DNA of 51,721 bases from an uncultured Alphaproteobacteria bacterium (GTDB lineage Bacteria > Pseudomonadota > Alphaproteobacteria > HIMB59 > GCA-002718135), in contig CABYIF010000004.1 of assembly GCA_902518985.1 (NCBI GenBank), positions 1-51,721 on the forward strand, written 5' to 3'. Positions 38,449 through 45,943 of this stretch are shown piece by piece. The notes beneath the pieces were generated by a model. That model saw nothing but the letters and a program-made list of their open reading frames with translations, made no database searches and was not told where the DNA came from. Every line of letters begins with the position of its first letter. Position 1 is the stretch's first letter. Made by a program: the position numbers and the translations under genes.

Positions 38449-39702
38449 ATGCAAAAAATTACACAATTAGATAATGGATTAAGAATAGTTACTCAAAATA
38501 TGCCTGGTCTCGAGACTGTTTCAATGGGGATTTGGAATTACGTTGGTGGAAGAGATGAGACTATGGAAGTTAATGGAGTAGCACATCTTCTAGAACATAT
38601 GGCATTTAAGGGGACAAAAACTAAAAATGCTTTGCAAATTGCTGAAACCATTGAAAACGTTGGTGGTGACATTAACGCGTATACTTCTAAAGAAATTACC
38701 GCATATTATGTTAAATTATTAGCAAATGACTTACCGTATGGAATAGACATATTAACAGACATACTTCAAAACTCAACCTTTGCTGAAGAAGAACTTAATA
38801 GAGAAAGAGGTGTAATTATTCAGGAGATTGGCATGTATCTTGATACACCAGATGATATGATTTTTGATTATTGGCAAGAAAAAGCCTATCCAAACCAACC
38901 TATGGGTCGATCAATATTAGGTAAAACCGATATTATTAAAAATATTTCCAGAGAAGAAGTTAAATCTTTTATGATGAATCACTACAATCCAAAGAAGATG
39001 ATAATTAGTGCTGCAGGTAAAATAAATCATGACGAGTTTGTTGACTCCATAAAAAAAGCTTGCACTAACCTACCATCAGGACATTCAAATTCTAGAGTTA
39101 AAGCTGATTATAAATCAGGAGAATACAGAGAAGACAAAAAGTTAGAACAAATCCATCTACTTCTAGGTTTTGAAGGTGTCGATTATCATCATGATGATTT
39201 CTACTCTTTACTTGTTTATTCATCTCTTTTAGGTGGTGGTATGTCATCACGATTATTTCAGGAAATACGTGAAAAAAGAGGTTTGGTGTATGGCATTTCC
39301 TCTTTTAGTTCGTCATATACAGACACAGGTGTATTTGGAATTTACTGTGGTACTGGTGAGACTCAAATTCAAGAGTTAATTCCAGTATTATGTGATGAAT
39401 TAAATAATAGCCCTAATTCAATTACTGAAAAAGAAATTAATAGAGGCAAGGCACAGTTAAAAGCAAGTTTAATGATGGGTCGTGAAAGTGCTTTTAGGCG
39501 TTGTGAAAGTGCCGCTAGACAACTATTAGTTTTTAATCGCATTATTGAGCCGTCCGAAACTATTAAAAAAATTGATTTAGTTTCTAAAGAAACAGTTCAA
39601 AATATAGCTAAAAAAATAGTAACAGGCCCTATCACCATTTCTAGTATAGGACCATTATCCAAACTTGAAAATTTAGACAAAATACAAGCTCGAATAAATT
39701 AA
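38449..39702 (+). CDS. M16 family zinc peptidase (mitochondrial processing peptidase-like)
   Basis: The 417-residue protein has the inverted zinc motif HLLEH in NGVAHLLEHMAFKGT, with the downstream Glu in ERGVIIQEIGMYLDTPDD. It also has MGRSILGKTDIIKNI, and SSRLFQEIREKRGLVYGISSF in the second domain. It is the bacterial counterpart of the mitochondrial processing peptidase beta subunit. No signal peptide is visible. It starts 1 nt after the thrC stop and ends the operon. Confidence 0.93.
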   Translation: MQKITQLDNGLRIVTQNMPGLETVSMGIWNYVGGRDETMEVNGVAHLLEHMAFKGTKTKNALQIAETIENVGGDINAYTSKEITAYYVKLLANDLPYGIDILTDILQNSTFAEEELNRERGVIIQEIGMYLDTPDDMIFDYWQEKAYPNQPMGRSILGKTDIIKNISREEVKSFMMNHYNPKKMIISAAGKINHDEFVDSIKKACTNLPSGHSNSRVKADYKSGEYREDKKLEQIHLLLGFEGVDYHHDDFYSLLVYSSLLGGGMSSRLFQEIREKRGLVYGISSFSSSYTDTGVFGIYCGTGETQIQELIPVLCDELNNSPNSITEKEINRGKAQLKASLMMGRESAFRRCESAARQLLVFNRIIEPSETIKKIDLVSKETVQNIAKKIVTGPITISSIGPLSKLENLDKIQARIN

Positions 39703-39712
39703 TATTAAAATT

Positions 39713-39919
39713 TTATTTTATCCTAATTTTTTCAGCAACAATGTGATCTTTAGCAAAGTTATTAATTGATAACTTCATTTCTAATTCAATATCATCACCT
39801 AAATTAATATCTCCACTTTTTAATTTTTCTATTATTAATGTTTCAATAACTCTTTGAGAAGATATACCAACTTTTTTCAAGAACTTTCTTATTTCTATAT
39901 TTAAATTATCATGATCCAT
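39713..39919 (-). CDS. Small conserved protein, DUF6494-like
   Basis: The ORF track uses TTG at 39955; I prefer the inner ATG at 39919, giving 68 residues starting MDHDNLNIEIRKFLKKVGISSQ. The segment IRKFLKKVGISSQRVIE, followed by a short G-rich turn and a C-terminal amphipathic strand, resembles the small DUF6494 family as I remember it. Function is unknown. It stands alone between convergent M16 peptidase and divergent ogt genes. No Shine-Dalgarno is evident for either start. Confidence 0.6.
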   Translation of the reverse strand: MDHDNLNIEIRKFLKKVGISSQRVIETLIIEKLKSGDINLGDDIELEMKLSINNFAKDHIVAEKIRIK

Positions 39920-39974
39920 GTTTTTATTATAGATTATTTGATAAGATTCCTTCAATAATGTAATAAAAATATCA

Positions 39975-40421
39975 ATGAATTCTTATTCTTTTAAAACTAT
40001 TTTTGGTTGGATAACTGTTAAATCATTAGAGTCTAAACTTGTATCTGTTAAATTTGGCAAGACTAAAAATTTAGGAAATGATAAATATCTTATTCATATT
40101 TCTAAACAAATCAAATTGTATTCATTAGGTAAATTAAAAAAATTTAATATAGATTACAGCCTTTTAGGATCACCATTACAAATAAAAATATGGAACGAAT
40201 TATCAAAAATAAAATACGGTCAAACAAAATCTTATGGTCAAATAGCAAAAAATATAAAAACCTCTCCTCGTTACGTGGGCAATGTTTGTGGACAAAATAA
40301 TCTTTTACTAATTATTCCTTGTCACAGAGTTATCAAGAGTGATGGATCATTGGGTGGCTTTTCAGGTTTAGGTGGTATAAAACTTAAAAAAAAATTACTT
40401 AATCTAGAAGTCAATGTCTAA
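39975..40421 (+). CDS. ogt: Methylated-DNA--protein-cysteine methyltransferase
   Basis: The 148-residue protein has the alkyl-acceptor motif LLIIPCHRVIKSDGSLGGFSGLGG, the DNA-binding helix SYGQIAKNIKTSPRYVGNVCGQN, and a reduced N-terminal domain. It repairs O6-methylguanine by suicide transfer to the PCHR cysteine. It overlaps the next gene by 8 nt. No AraC-type Ada domain is present. Confidence 0.93.
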   Translation: MNSYSFKTIFGWITVKSLESKLVSVKFGKTKNLGNDKYLIHISKQIKLYSLGKLKKFNIDYSLLGSPLQIKIWNELSKIKYGQTKSYGQIAKNIKTSPRYVGNVCGQNNLLLIIPCHRVIKSDGSLGGFSGLGGIKLKKKLLNLEVNV

Positions 40422-41139
40422 AAATATAATAATATTACAACATATACCCATAGAAACACCTGGTTATATACTTGACCTAATGGAAACAGATAAATTTAAT
40501 ATAACAACTATAGAATTAGATCAGGGAGAGAAAATTCCTGACAATCTATCTTCTTATGATGCTATGTTTTGTATGGGTGGCCCAATGGATACATGGATGG
40601 AAGAAACATATCCATGGTTAATAGAAGAAAAGAATAAGATTAAGGAATACGTTATTAATCTTAAAAAACCTTATTTAGGTTTTTGTCTTGGTTGTCAGCT
40701 GCTTGGAGAAGTTCTAGGAGGTCAAGTTGTTAAATCGAATCCACCAGAAATTGGAATATTGGAGATAAATATGACTAAGAATAAAAATTTTGATAAGTTA
40801 TTTTCAGAATATCCTGAAAAAATAAAGGCTCTTCAGTGGCATAGTTATGAAGTAATAGAATTGGAAAAAAATAAAGATGTAAAAATTTTAGCTTCATCTC
40901 CTACTACTAAGTATCAAATTTTTAAATACATGGAACATGCATATGGGATCCAATTTCATATAGAAATTAAAGCAGATACAGTTAGTCAGTGGTCATGTGT
41001 ACCAGAATATGAAAAAGCTTTAGAGGATAGTTTAGGTAAAGGTGCTTTAAAAATTTTCGATCAAAATGCAAAAATTAATATGAAATCAATGAATACTAGT
41101 GCAAAAATATTATATAAAAATTTCAAAAAAATAATTTAA
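40414..41139 (+). CDS. Type 1 glutamine amidotransferase (GMP synthase-like domain)
   Basis: The 241-residue protein is a stand-alone class I GATase: AMFCMGGPMDTWMEE, the nucleophile Cys in YLGFCLGCQLLGEVLGG, LQWHSYEV and the C-terminal His-Glu in GIQFHIEIKAD. It lacks a synthase domain, so it is not GuaA. Related proteins act as hydrolases or glutamine amidotransferases for unknown acceptors. It is coupled to ogt by overlap and followed by 48 nt before the TIM-barrel gene. Confidence 0.85.
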   Translation: MSKNIIILQHIPIETPGYILDLMETDKFNITTIELDQGEKIPDNLSSYDAMFCMGGPMDTWMEETYPWLIEEKNKIKEYVINLKKPYLGFCLGCQLLGEVLGGQVVKSNPPEIGILEINMTKNKNFDKLFSEYPEKIKALQWHSYEVIELEKNKDVKILASSPTTKYQIFKYMEHAYGIQFHIEIKADTVSQWSCVPEYEKALEDSLGKGALKIFDQNAKINMKSMNTSAKILYKNFKKII

Positions 41140-41187
41140 TTTAGATGACTAGAATTGTAAATCATGTTTAAATATTTTTAAATAAAA

Positions 41188-42240
41188 ATGAAAAAAATTA
41201 GAGGCCCTGCTATATTTCTTGCTCAATTTGTTGGAGATGAAGATCCATTCAATTCATTAGATGGTATTTCCAAATGGGCTTCCAATTTAGGTTATAAAGG
41301 TGTGCAGATACCCTCATGGGATAAACGTCTGATTGATTTATCTAAAGCTGCTGAGAGTAAAAGCTATTGTGATGAAATAAAAGGCATTTTAAATGAAAAT
41401 AAAATTGAGCTAACAGAATTATCAACTCATCTCCAAGGACAGTTAGTAGCAGTTCATCCTGCATATGATATTCCATTTGATGGATTTGCAGATGAGGGCG
41501 TTAGAGGCAATCCATCAAAAAGAAAAGATTGGGCAATAAATCAATTAATGATGGCTGCAAAAGCATCTAAAAATTTAGGGTTGACAGAGCATGCTACATT
41601 TTCTGGAGCACTAGCTTGGCCTTATATGTATCCATGGCCTCAACGACCATCAGGTTTAGTTGAAGAAGCATTTAATGAACTTGCAAATCGTTGGTTACCA
41701 ATTCTAAACGCTTTTGATGAATCAGGGATAAATTTATGTTATGAAATTCATCCTGGTGAGGACCTGCATGATGGCATTTCATTTGAAATGTTTCTAGAAA
41801 AAGTAAAAAATCATCCGAGATGCAATATGCTTTATGATCCAAGTCATTTTGTACTTCAGCATTTAAATTATCTTGATCATATTGACATTTACCATGAAAA
41901 ATTGAAAATGTTTCATGTTAAGGATGCTGAATTAAACCCAACAGGTAAGCAGGGAGTTTATGGAGGTTTTCAATCTTGGATAGATAGAGCTGGAAGATTT
42001 AGATCCCTAGGAGATGGTCAGGTAGATTTTAAGTCAATTTTTTCTAAGTTGTCTCAGTACAATTTCAATGGATGGGCGGTACTTGAATGGGAATGTTGTA
42101 TTAAAAGTCCTCAACAGGGAGCAGAAGAAGGCGCAAAATTTATTAGTGATCACATAATTGATGTTACTGAAAAAGCTTTTGATGACTTTGCAGGCTCCGG
42201 TATGGATCAAGACACAAATAAGAAACTTCTAGGCATATAA
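41188..42240 (+). CDS. Sugar phosphate isomerase/epimerase, xylose-isomerase-like TIM barrel
   Basis: The 350-residue protein has the AP-endonuclease-2/xylose-isomerase-like TIM barrel. Probable metal ligands lie in INLCYEIHPGEDLHDG, MLYDPSHFVLQ, MFHVKDAELNP and GWAVLEWECC. N-terminal residues GPAIFLAQFVGDEDPFNSLDGISKWAS are typical of a group that is almost always next to a Gfo/Idh/MocA gene, as here with an 8-nt gap. This pair is common in catabolism of inositols, keto-sugars or glycosides. It is only distantly similar to the TIM-barrel protein at 2997-3974, so not a duplicate. Substrate unknown. Confidence 0.85.
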   Translation: MKKIRGPAIFLAQFVGDEDPFNSLDGISKWASNLGYKGVQIPSWDKRLIDLSKAAESKSYCDEIKGILNENKIELTELSTHLQGQLVAVHPAYDIPFDGFADEGVRGNPSKRKDWAINQLMMAAKASKNLGLTEHATFSGALAWPYMYPWPQRPSGLVEEAFNELANRWLPILNAFDESGINLCYEIHPGEDLHDGISFEMFLEKVKNHPRCNMLYDPSHFVLQHLNYLDHIDIYHEKLKMFHVKDAELNPTGKQGVYGGFQSWIDRAGRFRSLGDGQVDFKSIFSKLSQYNFNGWAVLEWECCIKSPQQGAEEGAKFISDHIIDVTEKAFDDFAGSGMDQDTNKKLLGI

Positions 42241-42248
42241 AATTTTAA

Positions 42249-43400
42249 ATGAATAAAAAACTTAAACTTGGAATGATTGGTGGTGGAAATGGAGCTTTCA
42301 TAGGTGCTGTTCATCGACTATGTGCGAGGATGGATAACAAATACGAATTTGTTGCTGGATGTTTATCTTCAACTCCAGAAAAGGCTGCAAAATCAGCTGA
42401 AGAAATTGGCTTAGATCCATCAAGAAGCTATCCTGATTTTAAGACAATGGCAGAAAAAGAATCGCTTAGAGAAGATGGAATAGATGTTGTTTCAATTGTA
42501 ACTCCCAATCATATGCATGCAGAACCTGCAATTGAATTTTTAAAAAAAAATATACATGTTATTTGTGATAAACCGATGACTTCAACAATGGAGGATGCTC
42601 ATAAATTATTTGAAACAGTTTCTCAATCTAAAGCACACTTTTTTCTAACGCATAATTATTCCGGCTATCCAGTTGTAAGAGAAATGCGTTCATTAATTAA
42701 AATTGGTGAACTTGGTAAAATAAGAACAGTTAAAGGTTCATATCTTCAAGGATGGTTGGGCTCGAAAGAAGAAGAAACAGGTGAAAATAAACAAGCAGAG
42801 TGGAGAACAGATCCAAAAAGGAGTGGTGTTGCTGGTGCTGTCGGAGATATTGGGAGTCATACAATGCATTTAATTGAATTTATTACTGGAGAAAAATTAA
42901 TCTCTGTAGCTGCTGATCTAACAACATTTGTTGATGGAAGAAAACTTGAGGATGATGCCTCAATTATGATTAGGATGTCAAATAAGGTAAAAGGTAATTT
43001 GTCAATCTCTCAAGTTGCAACTGGTGAAGAAAATAATTTTAGATTATCAATATATGGAGACAAAGGGGCACTTCATTGGTCACAAGAGAATCCAAATTAT
43101 GCTACGTTTAGTAAACTTGAAAAGCCAAACCAAATAATAACTAGAGGTGGATCAATAAAACAAGATGGATCATTTTCTCATGAAAGAGTACCAGCTGGCC
43201 ATCCAGAAGGATATCTTGAAGCTTTTGCACAAATTTATTCAGATGCTGCAGATGTCATACAAAATAAAGAAAATAAAACCGACTTAATTAAAATTCTACC
43301 AAATGTTAATGATGGACTTCACATTATGAAATTCATTAAGGCTACTGTAGATTCGAATAATAATAACTCTGCATGGACAGATTTATCAACAATCAAATAG
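42249..43400 (+). CDS. Gfo/Idh/MocA family oxidoreductase, second copy in window
   Basis: The 383-residue protein has the Rossmann motif MIGGGNGAFIGAVHR, the DKP version of the family EKP motif (VICDKPMTS), and GDIGSHTMHLIEFITG with the catalytic-site His. The long insert GWLGSKEEETGENKQAEWRTDPKRSGVAGA is typical of the subgroup paired with TIM-barrel isomerases. It oxidises or reduces a sugar or cyclitol hydroxyl with NAD(P). It is different in sequence from the protein at 8422-9567. It ends the operon; the riboswitch region follows. Confidence 0.87.
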   Translation: MNKKLKLGMIGGGNGAFIGAVHRLCARMDNKYEFVAGCLSSTPEKAAKSAEEIGLDPSRSYPDFKTMAEKESLREDGIDVVSIVTPNHMHAEPAIEFLKKNIHVICDKPMTSTMEDAHKLFETVSQSKAHFFLTHNYSGYPVVREMRSLIKIGELGKIRTVKGSYLQGWLGSKEEETGENKQAEWRTDPKRSGVAGAVGDIGSHTMHLIEFITGEKLISVAADLTTFVDGRKLEDDASIMIRMSNKVKGNLSISQVATGEENNFRLSIYGDKGALHWSQENPNYATFSKLEKPNQIITRGGSIKQDGSFSHERVPAGHPEGYLEAFAQIYSDAADVIQNKENKTDLIKILPNVNDGLHIMKFIKATVDSNNNNSAWTDLSTIK

Positions 43401-43434
43401 ATATAATTTCCTATAAAACTTAGATATATTGGCA

Positions 43435-43451
43435 TATGCATTTTTTGCATA
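43435..43451. repeat. Short inverted repeat upstream of amt leader
   Basis: TATGCA-TTTTT-TGCATA lies just after the Gfo/Idh gene and before the amt leader. It could end the upstream transcript (the T run is in the loop, so not a classical terminator) or be a binding site for a nitrogen regulator. No decision is possible from sequence. Confidence 0.3.
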
Positions 43452-43465
43452 CTTATTTTTACATT

Positions 43466-43494
43466 TTGAAACTTAATAAATTAAAGAATTAAAT
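43466..43494 (+). promoter_or_regulatory. Candidate promoter for the amt leader
   Basis: TTGAAA (43466-43471) and TTAAAT (43489-43494) are 17 nt apart. Initiation near 43501 would put the first riboswitch helix almost at the 5' end of the transcript, the expected geometry. The -10 matches the consensus at four of six bases. Confidence 0.35.
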
Positions 43495-43508
43495 TATATA
43501 CATCATTA

Positions 43509-43558
43509 CGTTCATCACTCTTAGGAGTGACGGAAGTAGACGAAAGTCGAAGGAACGC
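43509..43558 (+). promoter_or_regulatory. Glutamine riboswitch aptamer 1 (glnA-type)
   Basis: All conserved parts of the glutamine aptamer are present in order. P1 is CGTTC (43509-43513) with GAACG (43553-43557). P2 is TCACTC-TTAG-GAGTGA (perfect 6 bp). The core is CGGAAGTAG (43531-43539). P3 is GAC-GAAA-GTC with a GNRA loop. The 3' conserved segment is GAAGGAACGC. It lies upstream of an ammonium transporter, a known target class of this riboswitch. Binding of L-glutamine would stabilise P1. Confidence 0.9.
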
Positions 43559-43575
43559 ATGCTAAGTTATTAAAT

Positions 43576-43626
43576 CGTTCAATCTGAATTTATTCAGATC
43601 GGAAGTAGGTAATACCGAAGGAACGC
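43576..43626 (+). promoter_or_regulatory. Glutamine riboswitch aptamer 2 (glnA-type), tandem with aptamer 1
   Basis: A second complete aptamer begins 17 nt after the first. P1 is CGTTC (43576-43580) with GAACG (43621-43625). P2 is ATCTGAA-TTTA-TTCAGAT (perfect 7 bp). The core CGGAAGTAG is identical to aptamer 1. P3 is GGT-AAT-ACC, then GAAGGAACGC. The P2 and P3 stems differ in sequence from copy 1 while pairing is preserved, which is covariation within one molecule and strong support for the structure. Confidence 0.9.
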
Positions 43627-43666
43627 GGATCTTATATATTAATTTCCATAGCGACGCATGAATAGT

Positions 43667-43695
43667 AACACACTGCTCACGGTGAGCTGTGTTTT
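43667..43695 (+). terminator. Hairpin between aptamer 2 and amt ribosome-binding site (possible expression platform)
   Basis: AACACA-(CT)-GCTCA-CGG-TGAGC-TGTGTT forms an 11-bp stem with a 2-nt bulge, followed by TT. It ends about 15 nt before the GGAGG of amt. It may be a weak intrinsic terminator, the output of the riboswitch, since the right arm runs into TGTTTT. The short T run makes this uncertain. Confidence 0.5.
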
Positions 43696-43718
43696 GTGAA
43701 ATTTATAATGGAGGATTA

Positions 43719-45005
43719 ATGTTAAAAAAATCTCTTTATTTAATTGGAATAGTATCTTGTTTTTTACTATTTAGCTCTCATGCTAGAGCAGAAGTAGATG
43801 CTGAAGTAGCATATATTTTAAATACATTTTCATTTTTAGTTTGTGGTTTCCTAGTGATGTGGATGGCTGCAGGTTTCTTATTTTTAGAGTCAGGTCTTGT
43901 TACTACTAGAAGTGTTTCAACTATTGCTGCTAAAAATATTGGCAAGTTTGCAATAGTTTCTATTGTTTTTTATTTATTTGGATACAATTTAGGTTACGGA
44001 GTAGAAGAAGGCGGTATTTTAGGTTTTCCTTCATTGTGGACTGATAATACATCTATAGAAACAGGATATTCAGATGCCTCAGATTGGTTTTTTCAGGCCT
44101 TATTTGTATGTGCAACAGTATCAATTGTATCTGGTGCAGTTGCTGAAAGAATTAAAATTTGGCCTTTTTTTGTTTTTGCTGCAATATTAGGTGGTTTTAT
44201 ATATCCTATACAGATGGGATGGGAGTGGGGAGGTGGTTGGCTTGATGCTCTAGGCTTTTCTGATTTTGCTGGATCTACATTAGTTCATGCATGTGGTGGA
44301 TCTGCAGCTTTAGCAGGTGTTATCTTACTTGGGCCAAGGTTAGGTAGATTTACAGAATCAGGTGAGCCAGCAAATATGGCTCCATTTGCACCTTCTTCAA
44401 TTCCATTAGTTACTCTAGGCACTTTCATTTTATGGATGGGTTGGTATGGTTTTAATGGTGGATCGCAACTAGCATTGGGCTCCTATGAAGATGCAACCGC
44501 AATGTCTCAAATTTTTATGAATACGCAGTTGGCTGCGTGTGGCGGTTGTATGGCAGGAGCAATTATAACAAGAGTAATAGGTGGTAAAACCGACATAGTA
44601 ATGATGCTTAATGGTGCTTTAGCAGGATTAGTATCTATAACAGCAGAGCCTTTGATGCCAACACCTCTTTTAGCAATCTTTATTGGAGCAATTGGTGGAG
44701 TAATTATGTATTATGGTACTAAGCTTCTTAATTCATTAAAACTTGATGATGTTGTAGGAGCTATTCCAGTTCATATGTTTGCAGGAATTTGGGGAACAAT
44801 GATAGTGCCTTTTACAAATCCTGAAGCATCATTTGGGATTCAGCTAATAGGTGTAATTTCAATTTGTTTATTTGTATTTATATTTTCTTACATAGTTATT
44901 TACATAATCAAATACACTATGGGACTTCGGATCAGTGAAGAAGCTGAGAAGCTTGGTACTGATAAAGCTGAAGTAGGAGTAATAGCCTACTCTATACGTG
45001 ATTAA
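43719..45005 (+). CDS. amt: Ammonium transporter (Amt family)
   Basis: I start at ATG 43719, 4 nt after a GGAGG ribosome-binding site; the GTG at 43689 used by the ORF track lies inside the leader hairpin. The 428-residue protein has an N-terminal signal-like helix (MLKKSLYLIGIVSCFLLFSSHARA) and about 11 membrane helices. Amt motifs include MWMAAGFLFLESGLVTTRSV, GAVAERIKIWPF, FAGSTLVHACGGSAALAGVI with the first pore His, WMGWYGFNGGSQLA, and VGAIPVHMFAGIWG with the second pore His. It moves ammonium across the inner membrane. Two glutamine aptamers in its leader predict shut-off when glutamine is plentiful. No glnB/glnK is adjacent. Confidence 0.96.
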   Translation: MLKKSLYLIGIVSCFLLFSSHARAEVDAEVAYILNTFSFLVCGFLVMWMAAGFLFLESGLVTTRSVSTIAAKNIGKFAIVSIVFYLFGYNLGYGVEEGGILGFPSLWTDNTSIETGYSDASDWFFQALFVCATVSIVSGAVAERIKIWPFFVFAAILGGFIYPIQMGWEWGGGWLDALGFSDFAGSTLVHACGGSAALAGVILLGPRLGRFTESGEPANMAPFAPSSIPLVTLGTFILWMGWYGFNGGSQLALGSYEDATAMSQIFMNTQLAACGGCMAGAIITRVIGGKTDIVMMLNGALAGLVSITAEPLMPTPLLAIFIGAIGGVIMYYGTKLLNSLKLDDVVGAIPVHMFAGIWGTMIVPFTNPEASFGIQLIGVISICLFVFIFSYIVIYIIKYTMGLRISEEAEKLGTDKAEVGVIAYSIRD

Positions 45006-45012
45006 TACAAAA

Positions 45013-45051
45013 TTAGTGATTGCCTCTCAAACTCCTTATATCAATCACTAA
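45013..45051 (+). repeat. Inverted repeat in amt 3' region
   Basis: TTAGTGATTG (45013-45022) and CAATCACTAA (45042-45051) pair perfectly over 10 bp around a 19-nt loop. It starts 8 nt after the amt stop and is stacked directly before a second hairpin. It may shield the mRNA 3' end. Confidence 0.5.
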
Positions 45052-45052
45052 C

Positions 45053-45077
45053 ATGGGGGATTTATTCCCCCATTTAA
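45053..45077 (+). terminator. Probable terminator hairpin after amt
   Basis: ATGGGGGA-TTTAT-TCCCCCAT is a perfect 8-bp stem with five G-C pairs, followed by TTAATTACTTTT. It is the strongest hairpin in the amt/45144 gap and probably terminates the amt transcript, though the T tract is broken. Confidence 0.65.
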
Positions 45078-45143
45078 TTACTTTTAATTTATTAATTCAT
45101 AGATTAAAAAGATTTAAATATTTCAAATACAATGGAGAAATAA

Positions 45144-45335
45144 ATGAAGACAGTTTTTATAATTTCTGGAAAAAAATACATACTTAAATATGAAAGAAAA
45201 ATGCCTGAAAAAGAAGTTATTAAAATGAAGTCTTTCGTAACAGAAAAGGGTGAAAAATTAATTAAAACATCAAAATTTAAAATAAAAAAAATTGTTGAAA
45301 AGGATGATAAGAGAAATTTTGAGATAATTTTGTAA
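45144..45335 (+). CDS. Small basic hypothetical protein
   Basis: The 63-residue Lys-rich ORF (MKTVFIISGKKYILKYERKMPEKEV) follows a ribosome-binding site, ATGGAGAA, at good spacing and sits in an otherwise empty gap after the amt terminators. It ends exactly where the convergent yqgE gene ends. The pattern is three short beta-like strands with a basic turn. I recognise no family. The antisense ORF over the same stretch has no ribosome-binding site and looks like a shadow. Confidence 0.5.
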   Translation: MKTVFIISGKKYILKYERKMPEKEVIKMKSFVTEKGEKLIKTSKFKIKKIVEKDDKRNFEIIL

Positions 45336-45887
45336 TTAACAATTACCTGAAATATACGACAGCTTAGAGGCGTCAACACCTAGTAAATTATAAGCATCTT
45401 TCCATTTATTAGTAACGCTTTCTTCAAATATAAAACTATTGTCAGTTTCTAAAGTCATCCAACTATTAGATGCTAATTCTGTTTCTATCTGTCCAGGACC
45501 CCATCCAGCATAACCCAATGCTAATATACTATTTTTAGGACCATTACCTCTAGACAAATCTTCAAAAAACTCTGAGGTACTAGTTAAAGCAATACCTTTG
45601 GCTATATTTAAAGTTTCTTTTTGAACAACTTCATCAGAATGAAGAACAAAACCTCTGCCACTTTCGACTGGGCCCCCATACCTTATATATAATTTTTTAT
45701 CTGTGATTGGTTTATCAATACCTAGTTGTTCTAGGAGATCTGGATATAAGTCATAATCTATTTTCTTATTTATTATTATACCCATTGCTCCGTCCTTAGA
45801 ATGGGCACACATATAAATCACTGTTTTTTCAAACCTCTCATCTTCTAAAGAGGGCATTGAAATTAAGAACTGTCCTGTTAAATTCAT
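45336..45887 (-). CDS. YqgE/AlgH family protein
   Basis: The 183-residue protein has the UPF0301 motifs LTGQFLISMPSLEDERFEKTVIYMCAHSKDGAMGIIINKKI, RYGGPVESGRGFVLHS, and LALGYAGWGPGQIETELASNSW. AlgH was named for an alginate-regulation phenotype in Pseudomonas; the molecular role is still unclear. Here it is a single gene diverging from the DsbD-like gene across 56 nt. Confidence 0.93.
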   Translation of the reverse strand: MNLTGQFLISMPSLEDERFEKTVIYMCAHSKDGAMGIIINKKIDYDLYPDLLEQLGIDKPITDKKLYIRYGGPVESGRGFVLHSDEVVQKETLNIAKGIALTSTSEFFEDLSRGNGPKNSILALGYAGWGPGQIETELASNSWMTLETDNSFIFEESVTNKWKDAYNLLGVDASKLSYISGNC

Positions 45888-45943
45888 ATAATATATATAT
45901 TTTAATAATTAATTATATTTCAATATTGTATTAATTTTTTCTT

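Noticed and set aside
40414-41139. GMP synthase (guaA)
   Set aside because: Only the amidotransferase domain is present; there is no ATP-pyrophosphatase domain.
43431-43449. Sigma-54 promoter (TTGGCATATGCATTTTTTGCA) before amt
   Set aside because: GG and GC are 16 nt apart instead of the required 12, so the geometry is wrong.
43502-43632. CRISPR-like or mobile direct repeats
   Set aside because: The repeated GGAAGTAG and GAAGGAACGC blocks are conserved riboswitch core parts with variable paired stems, not identical repeats with spacers.
45104-45379. 91-aa minus-strand ORF over the gap after amt
   Set aside because: It overlaps the 3' end of yqgE and the better-supported plus-strand small ORF, has no ribosome-binding site, and is Phe/Ser/Ile-rich as expected of antisense AT-rich DNA.
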